A stretch of 64,000 nucleotides of DNA, taken from assembly GCF_002573715.1 (NCBI RefSeq), contig NZ_PDHM01000021.1:351772-415771 (forward strand), written 5' to 3'. Made by a program: the position numbers and the translations under genes. The first letter of the stretch is position 1. Every line of letters begins with the position of its first letter. Source of the DNA: Paenibacillus sp. EZ-K15. Lineage in GTDB: Bacteria > Bacillota > Bacilli > Paenibacillales > Paenibacillaceae. Positions 25,736-33,985 of the stretch are shown here, piece after piece. Below the pieces are notes generated by a model. That model had not been told where the DNA came from. It was given only the letters and a program-made list of their open reading frames with translations, and searched no databases.

Positions 25736-27631
25736 TTACCGATTCAATAGGCTGCCCACATAACGCAGCAGCTCGTTCGCACATACCGGGCAGTACCCAT
25801 GCTCCTCGATCAGTCTGGAGCTAACCTCGTTGATCCGTTTCAACTGCACGGCATCCGGCGTTTTGGTCGAGGTTGTAATCTTGACGATATCCTTCAGGTC
25901 GGTGAACAGCTTCTTCTCAATCGCCTCGCGCAGGCGCTCATGATTGTGATACTCGAACTTTTTACCCTTCCGGGAATAAGCCGAGATGCGAATCATGATC
26001 TCCTCCCGAAAAGCCTTCTTCGCGTTTTCCGAGACGCCGATCTGCTCCTCGATCGAACGCATCAATCTTTCGTCCGGATCCATCTCTTCATCCGTTAACG
26101 GATCGCGGATTTTCGTCCAGTTGCAGAATGCTTCGATGTTATCCAAATAATTCTCGAACAGCGTCTTGGCAGACTCCTCGAAGGAATACACAAAGGCCTT
26201 CTGGACTTCCTTCTTCGCCAGATCATCATACTCCTTGCGTGCGGCGGCAATAAAATTCAGATAGCGCTCCCGCTCCTCCTTGGCAATCGAAGCATGCTGA
26301 TCCAGCCCATCCTTGATCGCCCGCAGCATATCCAGCGCGTTAATGCACTGAAGGTCCTGCTTAATCAAAGCACTGGATATCCGGTTAATGACATATCGCG
26401 GATCAATCCCGGACATGCCTTCTTCCAAATATTCATTCTGCATCTCTTTCAGGTCCGCTTCTTTATATCCTTCGACTTCCACCCCGTCGTACATGCGCAT
26501 CTTCTTGATCAGATCCATCCCTTGCTTCTTCGTTTCCTTCAGGCGCGTCAAAACGGAGAATATCGCGGCAGAACGAAGCGCATGCGGCGCGATATGGATA
26601 TGCTTCATATCGCTTTGGCCGATCAGCTTCGAGTAGATCTTCTCCTCGTCACTGACTCTCAGGTTATAAGGAATCGGCATAACAATCATCCGGGATTGCA
26701 GCGCCTCGTTTTTCTTATTGGCAATGAATGCTTTATACTCGGATTCGTTGGTATGAGCCACGATCAGCTCATCCGCGCTTATTAGCGCGAACCGGCCCGC
26801 TTTAAAGTTCCCTTCCTGGGTCAAGGAGAGCAAATTCCACAGAAATTTCTCGTCGCATTTCAGCATCTCCTGGAATTCCATCAAACCGCGGTTCGCTTTG
26901 TTTAACTCACCATCAAAGCGATAGGCACGCGGATCCGACTCCGAGCCGTATTCCGTGATGGTGGAGAAATCGATGCTGCCGGTTAAATCGGCAATATCCT
27001 GCGACTTGGGATCGGACGGACTGAATGTGCCGATGCCGACGCGGTTATCTTCGGAGATTAATACCCGCTCGACTTCAACCTGTTCGATATCTCCGCCGTA
27101 TTCGGTTTTAAGGCGGAGCTGGCAAGCCGGGCACAAATTGCCCTCGATTCGGACGCCAAGCTCCTTCTCGATTTCAGGTCTTAACTCCAGTGGAATCAGA
27201 TGCAGCGGCTCCTCCTGCATCGGGCAGCCGGATATCGCATATATGGCCCCACGATCGGTACGGGAATGCTTCTCCAGGCCGCGCTTCAGCAGCGTGACTA
27301 GCGTGGATTTCCCGCCGCTGACGGGCCCCATAAGCAGCAGTATGCGTTTACGTACATCTAGTCTGCGGGCCGCGGAATGGAAATATTCCTCAACGAGTTT
27401 CTCAACAGCTCGGTCGAGACCGAAGATTTCCTGTTCAAAAAACTTATATTTTTTCTGACCCCCGCTCTCTTCGAAACCGTAGGATTCGATCATGTCATAT
27501 ACACGGGCATGTGCCGTCATGGCTGGAGAGGGATCCTTCTTAAGTATTTCAATGTATTCCCTAAATGTGCCGCTCCACGCCAAACGGTCGCCTTCTGCCC
27601 GATATGATGCTATGCGTTCGAAAATATCCAT
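25736..27631 (-). CDS. prkA: PrkA serine protein kinase (YeaG family)
   Basis: AAA+-like serine kinase/ATPase that acts in sporulation and stress responses of spore formers. The 631-residue protein has the PrkA AAA domain with a Walker A motif GPVSGGKST at 102-110, a zinc-like CPACQ segment, the LTGSIDFSTITEYGSESDPRAY region, LISADELIVAHTNESEYKAF, and a C-terminal PrkA domain ending in a CPVCANELL motif. The ATG at 27631 is preceded by AGGAGGT; the longer open frame lacks a ribosome-binding site. The usual downstream partner yhbH (DUF444) is absent: downstream comes the globin sensor. Confidence 0.96.
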   Translation of the reverse strand: MDIFERIASYRAEGDRLAWSGTFREYIEILKKDPSPAMTAHARVYDMIESYGFEESGGQKKYKFFEQEIFGLDRAVEKLVEEYFHSAARRLDVRKRILLLMGPVSGGKSTLVTLLKRGLEKHSRTDRGAIYAISGCPMQEEPLHLIPLELRPEIEKELGVRIEGNLCPACQLRLKTEYGGDIEQVEVERVLISEDNRVGIGTFSPSDPKSQDIADLTGSIDFSTITEYGSESDPRAYRFDGELNKANRGLMEFQEMLKCDEKFLWNLLSLTQEGNFKAGRFALISADELIVAHTNESEYKAFIANKKNEALQSRMIVMPIPYNLRVSDEEKIYSKLIGQSDMKHIHIAPHALRSAAIFSVLTRLKETKKQGMDLIKKMRMYDGVEVEGYKEADLKEMQNEYLEEGMSGIDPRYVINRISSALIKQDLQCINALDMLRAIKDGLDQHASIAKEERERYLNFIAAARKEYDDLAKKEVQKAFVYSFEESAKTLFENYLDNIEAFCNWTKIRDPLTDEEMDPDERLMRSIEEQIGVSENAKKAFREEIMIRISAYSRKGKKFEYHNHERLREAIEKKLFTDLKDIVKITTSTKTPDAVQLKRINEVSSRLIEEHGYCPVCANELLRYVGSLLNR

Positions 27632-27897
27632 TTCGCTACCTCCTATGAGTCTGTTTATGGGGATTGGCTTCCATTCCACAGCGTCATTAGAAAACATTCC
27701 ATTTTCGAAAAAGTGTATTACATACCTATGCGACTTACTTGGAATAGTTGACCTTATTTTCGAAGTCATGCGCATGCAATTTTATCTAACCACCGGTCCA
27801 TTCTACACTCGGGTACGCCACGCGAGCCGTCCCCATGCTATACTGAAATTACATTAACTTGACATTAAAGCATCTTTCGAATAAAAGGAGAGTCATC

Positions 27898-28674
27898 ATG
27901 GCGATAAAGCATGAAGCCGAGCTGTACGCTCCCCTGAAGGCCTTTTTTGAATTGAACGGATATGAAGTGAAGGGCGAGGTACGCAATTGCGATCTTGTCG
28001 GTATGAAAGAGGGCGCCGATGAACCGCTGATTGTGGAGCTGAAAAAAACATTCAATCTGGCCCTTCTGCTCCAAGGCATCGAGCGTTTGAAGCTGACTCC
28101 TTACGTTTACCTAGCCGTTGAGAAGAGCCGGGCGAAGAAAGGAGCGGTCAATCAGCGCTGGGCGGAGCTGACGGGGCTTTGCGGACGATTGGGACTGGGA
28201 CTCATTACGGTCACCTTCTATAAAACCAAAGTGCCCTTCATCGAGGTGCTCTGTGAGCCGGAAATGGCGGTACAGAAGGGAAGGACCGCCATCAGACGCA
28301 AGGAACGCCTGTTGTATGAATTTCGTGAGCGCAGCGGCGATTACAACACAGGTGGGGTAACGAGAGCCAAGCTGGTTACCGCTTATCGCGAGAAGACGCT
28401 GCGCGTGGCTGCTGCCATGAATGCGGCGGAAGTGGAGCAGCGGAGCTCGCGTGAATTACAGGAGGGGCATGAGCTTCAAGAAGGGACTGCCCCTGCGATG
28501 CTGCCCGGTATTTCTCCCGCGGCTGTGCGGGATCGAAGCGGCGTTGGATCAGCGGCTGACATTCTGCAGCGCAATTACTACGGCTGGTTCCGTCGGGTGA
28601 GCCGCGGACGCTACGTGCTGACACCGGCCGGCGTACAGGCCCTGGCAGACTATGCTACCGTATTGAAATCATAA
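27898..28674 (+). CDS. DUF2161 protein, putative PD-(D/E)XK nuclease-fold
   Basis: A 258-residue protein. The N-terminal 120 residues match the DUF2161 pattern with a PD-(D/E)XK-like core: Glu in HEAELYAPL, NCDLVGM, then LIVELKKTFNLALLLQGIER, which would supply the catalytic D...ExK. The C-terminal third contains a winged-helix-like segment (AADILQRNYYGWFRRVSRGR). Between them is a low-complexity Glu/Gln stretch (RSSRELQEGHELQEG). Biological role is unknown; it is divergent from prkA and not next to an obvious defence system. AAAAGGAG precedes the ATG by 7 bases. Confidence 0.78.
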   Translation: MAIKHEAELYAPLKAFFELNGYEVKGEVRNCDLVGMKEGADEPLIVELKKTFNLALLLQGIERLKLTPYVYLAVEKSRAKKGAVNQRWAELTGLCGRLGLGLITVTFYKTKVPFIEVLCEPEMAVQKGRTAIRRKERLLYEFRERSGDYNTGGVTRAKLVTAYREKTLRVAAAMNAAEVEQRSSRELQEGHELQEGTAPAMLPGISPAAVRDRSGVGSAADILQRNYYGWFRRVSRGRYVLTPAGVQALADYATVLKS

Positions 28675-28721
28675 ATTCTGGATGCAGACCTTCGAACAAA
28701 TAAATATTCGCCCATGAAAAA

Positions 28722-28772
28722 AAAGCTGCTGATTCTCTTCCGAACCTGAAATCAGGCTCCATCAGCAGCTTT
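28722..28772 (-). terminator. Terminator of the aminotransferase gene
   Basis: AAAGCTGCTGAT / ATCAGCAGCTTT 12-bp stem with a 27-base loop; on the minus strand it runs into a tract of eight T. It may also serve the DUF2161 gene. Confidence 0.85.
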
Positions 28773-28812
28773 GCTATGTTATACACGATTCGTAAAAAGA
28801 AACCTTCCATGT

Positions 28813-30027
28813 CTAATTCCGGGCTGTAAATTCCATTACGGCCTCGCTGATGAGATTCATGCCCAGCAGCAGCTCATCCCGCCCCGGATGCGTAAAATTC
28901 AGCCGGATACACTCACGGGTATGATCAGCTGCCGAGCACATCGAGCCTGGCAGGAAAGCGGCTCCTTTTAATAGAGTAGCTCTTAGGAGCGCATCCCCAT
29001 TCAAGCCTGGAGGCAGCTGTACCCAGAGAAACATCCCCCCGGCAGGCACTGCATACTTCGAATCCTTCCATGCGCTGCGTTTCAGCAGCTCCACCATCAG
29101 CTTGAGCCTCGTTGCGTATTCCCGATTGAGCATGCCGATATGATCTTCCAGCTTAAAATGCTTCGATTCCAGCAGATGGTGCAGCATCCGCTGGTTCAGC
29201 ATGCTGGATTGCCAGTCGGCCATCTGCTTCACAGCCGTCATCATCTCAATCAAGCGCCGGTTCCCGGCAGCCCATCCCGTACGCAGCGCCGGCGCAACGG
29301 TTTTACTGAACGAGCCCACATACAGAACATGTCCTCCCTGCGGCTCCTCAAGTGAGAAGATGGAAGGAATTCGGGGCTTCGGATTCTTGGGATCCACAAA
29401 ATAAAGATCACCGTAAGAATCATCCTCCACGATAAGAAGTCCGTGTGAGATACACAGCTCCAGCACCTGCTTACGCCGCTCCAAACTCCACATCACGCCT
29501 GTCGGATTGGTAAAATTGGGCGCAGCCATAAGCAGCTTCGGCTTGTGCTGCCGGATCATGGTCTCCAGGTGCTCCGGCAGCATCCCGTCTTGATCTCCCT
29601 CCACAGGCACGATGACCGCACCTTGGAGGCGCAGCACCTGGAGCAGTCCTGGTGAGGTTGGATTCTCCACCAGTACCGGGTCGCCCGGGTCCACATACAC
29701 CCTGACCAGCAAATCGATGGCCTGCTGGGTGCCCGTTGTCAGCAAAATATGCTGAGGCAGGACACTCAGGCCTTTACGCCGGGAAAAGTCCTCGCTCAGC
29801 CACTCGCGCAGCGGCCCATACCCTTCTGCCTCACCGTACTGCAAGGCAAGCGGGTCCTCGGAGAGCACCGATGTCGCCGCTTCTGCCAGTGAATGCAAAG
29901 GAAACAACTCTTCGGCCGGCAGCTCTTCTGCCAAGGAAATAAAAGAATCCCGCTTCGCAAGTTCCCTGATATCGCGCAGCGGGGATGACAAAAGGGTCTG
30001 TGCACGGGAAGCAAAGGAAAACTGCAT
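28813..30027 (-). CDS. PLP-dependent aminotransferase (class I/II, 2-aminoadipate type)
   Basis: A 404-residue fold-type I aminotransferase like the LysN/2-aminoadipate group but without the GntR-type DNA-binding domain of MocR regulators. Visible features are ALQYGEAEGYGPLREWL, TGTQQAIDLLVRVY, APNFTNPTGVMWS, EDDSYGDLYF, and the pyridoxal-lysine motif YVGSFSKTVAPALRTGW, followed by RLNFTHPG with the carboxylate-binding Arg. Substrate is unknown. GAGGAGGGAC precedes the ATG at 30027. It seems to be transcribed alone. Confidence 0.9.
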   Translation of the reverse strand: MQFSFASRAQTLLSSPLRDIRELAKRDSFISLAEELPAEELFPLHSLAEAATSVLSEDPLALQYGEAEGYGPLREWLSEDFSRRKGLSVLPQHILLTTGTQQAIDLLVRVYVDPGDPVLVENPTSPGLLQVLRLQGAVIVPVEGDQDGMLPEHLETMIRQHKPKLLMAAPNFTNPTGVMWSLERRKQVLELCISHGLLIVEDDSYGDLYFVDPKNPKPRIPSIFSLEEPQGGHVLYVGSFSKTVAPALRTGWAAGNRRLIEMMTAVKQMADWQSSMLNQRMLHHLLESKHFKLEDHIGMLNREYATRLKLMVELLKRSAWKDSKYAVPAGGMFLWVQLPPGLNGDALLRATLLKGAAFLPGSMCSAADHTRECIRLNFTHPGRDELLLGMNLISEAVMEFTARN

Positions 30028-30137
30028 GGAAGTCCCTCCTCTAACCGTTATCAAAACCTCGGTTTTGTATTCAGGAGCCTCTTAACAACCTCTAAAAGGT
30101 ATTCCTGATATTTATATATTATAACCTTAATCCTGCA

Positions 30138-30794
30138 TTAGGCATAAATTTGCCGGCCTTGGCGGGTGTAGAGGGCATATTTCTCGATCGCCTGCGCACG
30201 AGTGGATACCCCGAGCTTCACATAGATTTTGCGGAGGTAATTGTCAATTGAGCGGCGGCTTACCTGAATTTCCATGGCGATTTTGTCGTATGTAATGCCC
30301 TGGACGATCCGTTCCATTATAAAAGCCTCCGTCTCGGAAAGCTGGAGTCCGCCTTCGTTCATTGCAGAGGCCGTTAACGGCCAGATGCCTTGCCTTACCC
30401 AGTCGAGCGGAAGCGAGGCAACGCCTTCCCGGAGTCCGGTAATCATATGTATGAGTTGAAAAGTGGATGCCTGCTTGGACAATAGGCCGCTTGCACCGCG
30501 GCTGATCAAGGATTGCAGCAAAGGAAGGCCATCATTGTCGGTCATAATGACGACATGGGTCTTAGGGGACAGCTGCTTCATCTGCTCCAATACGGCTTCC
30601 GAGGTATGTTCCGACAAATGATAATCCAATAGTACCAAGTCAGGAAGCAAATCCCCGACCATTCGAAGCCCTTCTGAATCCGAGGATGTCATTCCCTCAA
30701 CGAGCAGATCCTGCTGCTCTTCCAAAATCAATTTTGTTCCCAGCATGCTTGTAGGTTGACTGCCGACGATAACTACCCGCCAAACCTGATTCAT
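30138..30794 (-). CDS. Orphan LuxR-type response regulator with atypical receiver
   Basis: The 218-residue protein has a receiver domain (1-120) and a LuxR/NarL helix-turn-helix (about 150-212: LSETEAFIMERIVQGITYDK, SRRSIDNYLRKIYVKLGV). Asp57 (LVLLDYHL) and a Thr/Lys pair (VVIMTDND, GLLSKQAS) are kept, but the Mg-binding acidic pair that normally follows beta-strand 1 is replaced: VVIVGSQPTS. It is therefore unlikely to be phosphorylated in the ordinary way. No kinase gene is adjacent. Targets are unknown. AGGAGGTCT precedes the ATG. Confidence 0.85.
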   Translation of the reverse strand: MNQVWRVVIVGSQPTSMLGTKLILEEQQDLLVEGMTSSDSEGLRMVGDLLPDLVLLDYHLSEHTSEAVLEQMKQLSPKTHVVIMTDNDGLPLLQSLISRGASGLLSKQASTFQLIHMITGLREGVASLPLDWVRQGIWPLTASAMNEGGLQLSETEAFIMERIVQGITYDKIAMEIQVSRRSIDNYLRKIYVKLGVSTRAQAIEKYALYTRQGRQIYA

Positions 30795-31169
30795 TTTCTA
30801 ATAGACCTCCTGTATCAGCAAACTTGAATCTCTAGTATCTCTATTAAGTAAGCGCCGTCAATTTCTTACATATCCGGTATTGCGAATCTCCGTTGTTTGC
30901 AGATATGGATAGACGCAATTCGGAGCCGTTATTCGTGTAGAAATAAGGTTAATTAATCCTATAGGCGCAGGGCCTTTGACGGTATGCATGGCGAATGTCT
31001 TATATGTATCCTGTTTGATAATCAAATCTATACAGATTGTATCCCACTCTATCTTTCTAGGCAATCTATTTTTCATAAAAACAAGTGCTATTAGTTCGTC
31101 TTTGCGAAAGTAATCCTGACATGTTAGAATGAAATTTGGAAAAAATGATAGTTTTTGAGGGGTGATGAA
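30795..31169. other. Divergent intergenic region
   Basis: Holds the promoters of the response regulator and of the phosphodiester glycosidase operon. On the minus strand an open frame (31073-30858, 71 residues ending in TTEIRNTGYVRN) has protein-like composition but no ribosome-binding site and no family I recognise, so it is not called. No other structure stands out. Confidence 0.4.
31102..31130 (+). promoter_or_regulatory. Candidate promoter of the phosphodiester glycosidase operon
   Basis: TTGCGA (31102-31107), 17-base spacer, TAGAAT (31125-31130), 40 bases before the ATG at 31170. Confidence 0.5.
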
Positions 31170-31583
31170 ATGCCAATGTTGGAGCAGGAACACAATACCC
31201 CCTATAAATCCCGTGAGGAAGTGCAGCAAAAGGGGCCATCCACCAAATGGTTCTGGGTATTTTGGATTGTTCTCATCGGGCTGGGTACCACCGCAGCCTA
31301 CCTATATAGCAATCACTTGAAAGAGCAAGTCGTGGTGCAGCTGCAGCAGGATACGCGCCAGGAGATGGCGGCATTCAAAGCGGAGTACGACCAAAGGTTT
31401 AACGAGCTGGTTCAGGAAATGGACGAGATGCAGAGCAAGGTTCAGTCGTTTAATGAGCTGCTGACCTTTACCAAGGATCAGGCTAGCGGCAAAACGGACA
31501 ACAGCAACAAGCTGTACAGTCAGCTAAGCCAAGTTGAGAAACAGCTGAAAGAGCTGGAACGCAAGATGGAGCTGCTGAAGTGA
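31170..31583 (+). CDS. Single-pass membrane protein with coiled-coil domain
   Basis: A 137-residue protein with one transmembrane helix (about 31-50, WFWVFWIVLIGLGTTAAYLY) and a long extracytoplasmic coiled coil rich in Gln/Glu/Lys (residues 60-137, for example MDEMQSKVQSFNELL and LSQVEKQLKELERKME). No family is recognised. GAGGGGTGAT precedes the ATG. Its TGA overlaps the GTG start of the phosphodiester glycosidase gene, so the two products are made together; the coiled coil could hold a partner at the outer membrane face. Confidence 0.75.
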   Translation: MPMLEQEHNTPYKSREEVQQKGPSTKWFWVFWIVLIGLGTTAAYLYSNHLKEQVVVQLQQDTRQEMAAFKAEYDQRFNELVQEMDEMQSKVQSFNELLTFTKDQASGKTDNSNKLYSQLSQVEKQLKELERKMELLK

Positions 31584-32665
31584 GAACACTGAAGTATATC
31601 CGTCCCAAGCAGTTAAACCGTACATTTATGCTGGCCATTGCACCTTTTATCGGAATGCTGCTATGTATGTGGTTAATTACGGAACCGCCGCGCCTGTCGC
31701 ACGAAACCGCGGAGTACATACCATCCGGCAGCATATCGGAACAGTCCGCCGTGATCAAACAGGATTTGGATCAAGCCGCCGTCTATGCGGAACAGACGAT
31801 ATCCTCCATTGAAAAAACGGCCAAGCTCTATCGGCAAACGACCGCCACGGTAGGAACCATTCTGCAAACAGCGGAAGCACAAGCTTCACGCCCGGAGCAA
31901 ATCTATAATCGCCGGATCACAACCAAACTGGGTGCCCCTATTGAAACGGTCAACAGTGACCGGATTCGAATTGAGTTATACAAGATCAACCCGGGTACTT
32001 ACCACGGATATGCGATGAAGGTCAAATTGAAGGATCCTTCCGCGATGAAGATGTCGCTAGGGGGCGAAAGCGGCAGACCCGGGTCCGTAGAAACCACCAT
32101 GCGTGCCGTAAGCCGGCATGGTGCGGTTGCAGGGATTAATGCCGGTGGATACGCTGACGGGAACGGGGGCAGACATCCGCTGAGCACGACCTATTATGAT
32201 GGCAAATACGTCTCGGGGTTTCAACCGAGCTTTAAGGATCTTGCCTTTGTCGGCATGAGCAAATCCGGCAAGCTGATCGGTGGCAAGTTCTACAGCCAGA
32301 GCGAGCTTGACCGGCTTGATCCCATGTTCGGTGCTACCTTTGTACCCGTGCTGCTCCAAAACGGCAGCAAAACAGCAATTCCCGAGAAATGGAGAACGAC
32401 CCCCGGCCGGGCACCGCGTACCGTCATCGGCAATTACAAGGACGATCAGCTGCTCATCCTGGTTACCGAAGGATATGACGAGAAGGGCAAATCGGGAGCC
32501 ACGCTGCAAGAGCTGCAGAACAAGCTTAAAAATTTGGGCGTGATTGACGCTTATAATCTCGATGGCGGCGGGTCCGCATCCCTAATCCTAAACGGCCGAG
32601 TCGTGAACAAACCGTCGGACGGAAATCTGCGCCCGGTACCCACGCACTTCTTATTTTTCAAATGA
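31580..32665 (+). CDS. Phosphodiester glycosidase family protein (NAGPA/DUF2233)
   Basis: A 361-residue membrane-anchored protein of the family of N-acetylglucosamine-1-phosphodiester alpha-N-acetylglucosaminidase. It starts with an uncleaved helix (about 13-33), an N-terminal helical stretch, then the catalytic domain from residue 115: RIELYKINPGTYHGYAMKVK, AGINAGGYADGNGG, GRAPRTVIGNYKDDQLLILV, and the diagnostic IDAYNLDGGGSASLILNGRV. In bacteria such enzymes act on cell-wall or secreted glycan phosphodiesters. The GTG start overlaps the stop of the coiled-coil gene. Confidence 0.88.
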   Translation: MRTLKYIRPKQLNRTFMLAIAPFIGMLLCMWLITEPPRLSHETAEYIPSGSISEQSAVIKQDLDQAAVYAEQTISSIEKTAKLYRQTTATVGTILQTAEAQASRPEQIYNRRITTKLGAPIETVNSDRIRIELYKINPGTYHGYAMKVKLKDPSAMKMSLGGESGRPGSVETTMRAVSRHGAVAGINAGGYADGNGGRHPLSTTYYDGKYVSGFQPSFKDLAFVGMSKSGKLIGGKFYSQSELDRLDPMFGATFVPVLLQNGSKTAIPEKWRTTPGRAPRTVIGNYKDDQLLILVTEGYDEKGKSGATLQELQNKLKNLGVIDAYNLDGGGSASLILNGRVVNKPSDGNLRPVPTHFLFFK

Positions 32666-32745
32666 TAGAATCGGCACTCATATTCTCGTTTATTTTTTGG
32701 CTCAAGGTGGTTATAATAAGGTTAGCTTAGCAGGAGGTGGCAAGA

Positions 32746-32850
32746 ATGTCGTTCTCATTAACATTTTGGATCGTCATGCTCGTATTCGCCCTTTACATGG
32801 TTGGCATTTGGACCGCGGCATACAATGATGATAAAACCAAAGGCCTGTAA
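32746..32850 (+). CDS. Small single-pass membrane peptide, 34 residues
   Basis: MSFSLTFWIVMLVFALYMVG followed by IWTAAYNDDKTKGL: one transmembrane helix and a short charged tail. AGGAGGTGG lies 7 bases before the ATG and a terminator follows at once, so this looks like a true small gene with its own promoter region (TTATAATAAGG near 32711). Function unknown; it differs in sequence from the holin-like toxin family. Confidence 0.65.
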   Translation: MSFSLTFWIVMLVFALYMVGIWTAAYNDDKTKGL

Positions 32851-32855
32851 GGCGT

Positions 32856-32888
32856 CTCCCTCGTATATCGGGGGAGTTTTATTTTTTT
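32856..32888 (+). terminator. Terminator of the small membrane peptide gene
   Basis: CTCCCTCG / CGGGGGAG stem with a TATAT loop, followed by TTTTATTTTTTT. Confidence 0.85.
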
Positions 32889-32946
32889 GAGGAACAAAAA
32901 AGGCACCGCTCATTAGCGATGCGCAAAAGGTAATTCATTTGAGGTA

Positions 32947-33201
32947 CTAGGCATGTTTCGGAAGCTGCTGCATTTCGGACATGCATTGTGAACAGATATA
33001 GCGCTCTTTAAACTCGCTAACTCCGTCCATAGAACCACAGAAGACGCATTTCGGACGATAGCGCTCCAATATAATATGGTCCCCCTGTACAAGAATTTCT
33101 ACGGGATCCCCCTCGTTCATTTGATATCTCTTGCGTAGAGACTTAGGCAGAACGATTCTTCCCAGCTGATCAACTTTACGAACAACACCAGCAGGTTTCA
33201 T
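32947..33201 (-). CDS. AbrB-type transition-state regulator with C-terminal zinc-finger-like motif
   Basis: The 84-residue protein has an N-terminal AbrB/SpoVT swapped-hairpin DNA-binding domain (VRKVDQLGRIVLPKSLRKRY..., residues 7-50). The C-terminal part differs from AbrB of Bacillus: it has two CxxC pairs (CVFCGS at about 53 and CSQCMS at about 71) that could bind zinc. Such proteins regulate transition-state and sporulation genes. AGAGGTG precedes the ATG, and a good sigma-A promoter is seen 74-102 bases upstream. Confidence 0.88.
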   Translation of the reverse strand: MKPAGVVRKVDQLGRIVLPKSLRKRYQMNEGDPVEILVQGDHIILERYRPKCVFCGSMDGVSEFKERYICSQCMSEMQQLPKHA

Positions 33202-33274
33202 AACGATTGTACACCTCTTTCATTTTCAACAAGTGATTTCTGACACCACAGTTCAGAACTGATAACAAGGGCCT

Positions 33275-33303
33275 AGTATAATAGTTCGATAAAAAGTTGT
33301 CGA
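33275..33303 (-). promoter_or_regulatory. Sigma-A promoter of the AbrB-type gene
   Basis: Minus strand TCGACA (33303-33298), 17-base spacer, TATACT (33280-33275); both boxes match 5 of 6. It leaves a leader of about 70 bases. Confidence 0.6.
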
Positions 33304-33398
33304 ATCCTGCTGGAAATTAAGAATTTCTTAGTTTTTTTCAATATCAACTAGGTATACTGGATGATATTCCCCAAAAAAACTCAAAGCTTTGCAAAAAC

Positions 33399-33863
33399 TT
33401 ATTCCATACCCGGGAAATCCAATTGACGCAGTGCTTCATATACCATAATCGCTGCAGAGTTGGATAAATTCAGTGAACGCACCTTATCCGTCATTGGCAT
33501 GCGAATACAGTGCTCGCTATTCGCGGCTAGCAGCTCCGGCGGCAATCCCTTGGTTTCTTTGCCAAACACCAAAAAATCCCCGTCTTGATATTCGATATCC
33601 ATATAACGCTTGGTTGCCTTCGTCGTGGCGTAGAAATAGCGTCCTTCCGGATAAAGTGCCTTTAACTCCTCAAAGGAATCATGATATTCAATATGTACGG
33701 CATACCAGTAATCCAGCCCGGCCCGCTTTAATGTCTTGTCGTCTGTATTAAAACCGAGCGGACGGACCAGGTGCAGATGTGTGCCCGTTGCGGCGCAAGT
33801 TCTGGCGATATTGCCCGTATTGGCTGGAATTTCCGGTTCGACTAGTACGATGTGTAATGCCAT
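33399..33863 (-). CDS. trmL: tRNA (cytidine(34)-2'-O)-methyltransferase
   Basis: SPOUT-fold methyltransferase that 2'-O-methylates the wobble base of tRNA-Leu. The 154-residue product shows the family layout: HIVLVEPEIPANTGNIARTC with the conserved Asn and Arg, LHLVRPLGF, FLVFGKETKGLP in the knot, and the C-terminal IRMPMTDKVRSLNLSNSAAI that forms the AdoMet site. Length is normal. It is monocistronic or follows serC weakly, since a hairpin at 33942-33968 intervenes. Confidence 0.95.
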   Translation of the reverse strand: MALHIVLVEPEIPANTGNIARTCAATGTHLHLVRPLGFNTDDKTLKRAGLDYWYAVHIEYHDSFEELKALYPEGRYFYATTKATKRYMDIEYQDGDFLVFGKETKGLPPELLAANSEHCIRMPMTDKVRSLNLSNSAAIMVYEALRQLDFPGME

Positions 33864-33941
33864 GTTGATAAGTCCACCTTTTCTTCTGTTTTATTTTTAT
33901 TATAACCGATTCCTTCCCGATTTCCCGGGATATCCAGAAAT

Positions 33942-33968
33942 AACCTTCCGCCGAACCGGCGGAAGGTT
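33942..33968. terminator. Terminator-like hairpin after serC
   Basis: AACCTTCCGCC / GGCGGAAGGTT perfect 11-bp stem with a 5-base loop, 17 bases after the serC stop. On the minus strand TATTTCTGG follows, a modest T-rich tail. Confidence 0.7.
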
Positions 33969-33985
33969 ATCATATTTGTATGATC

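Noticed and set aside
30858..31073. 71-residue minus-strand frame between the response regulator and the coiled-coil gene
   Set aside because: Composition is plausible but there is no ribosome-binding site, no recognised family, and it occupies the region where two divergent promoters must lie.
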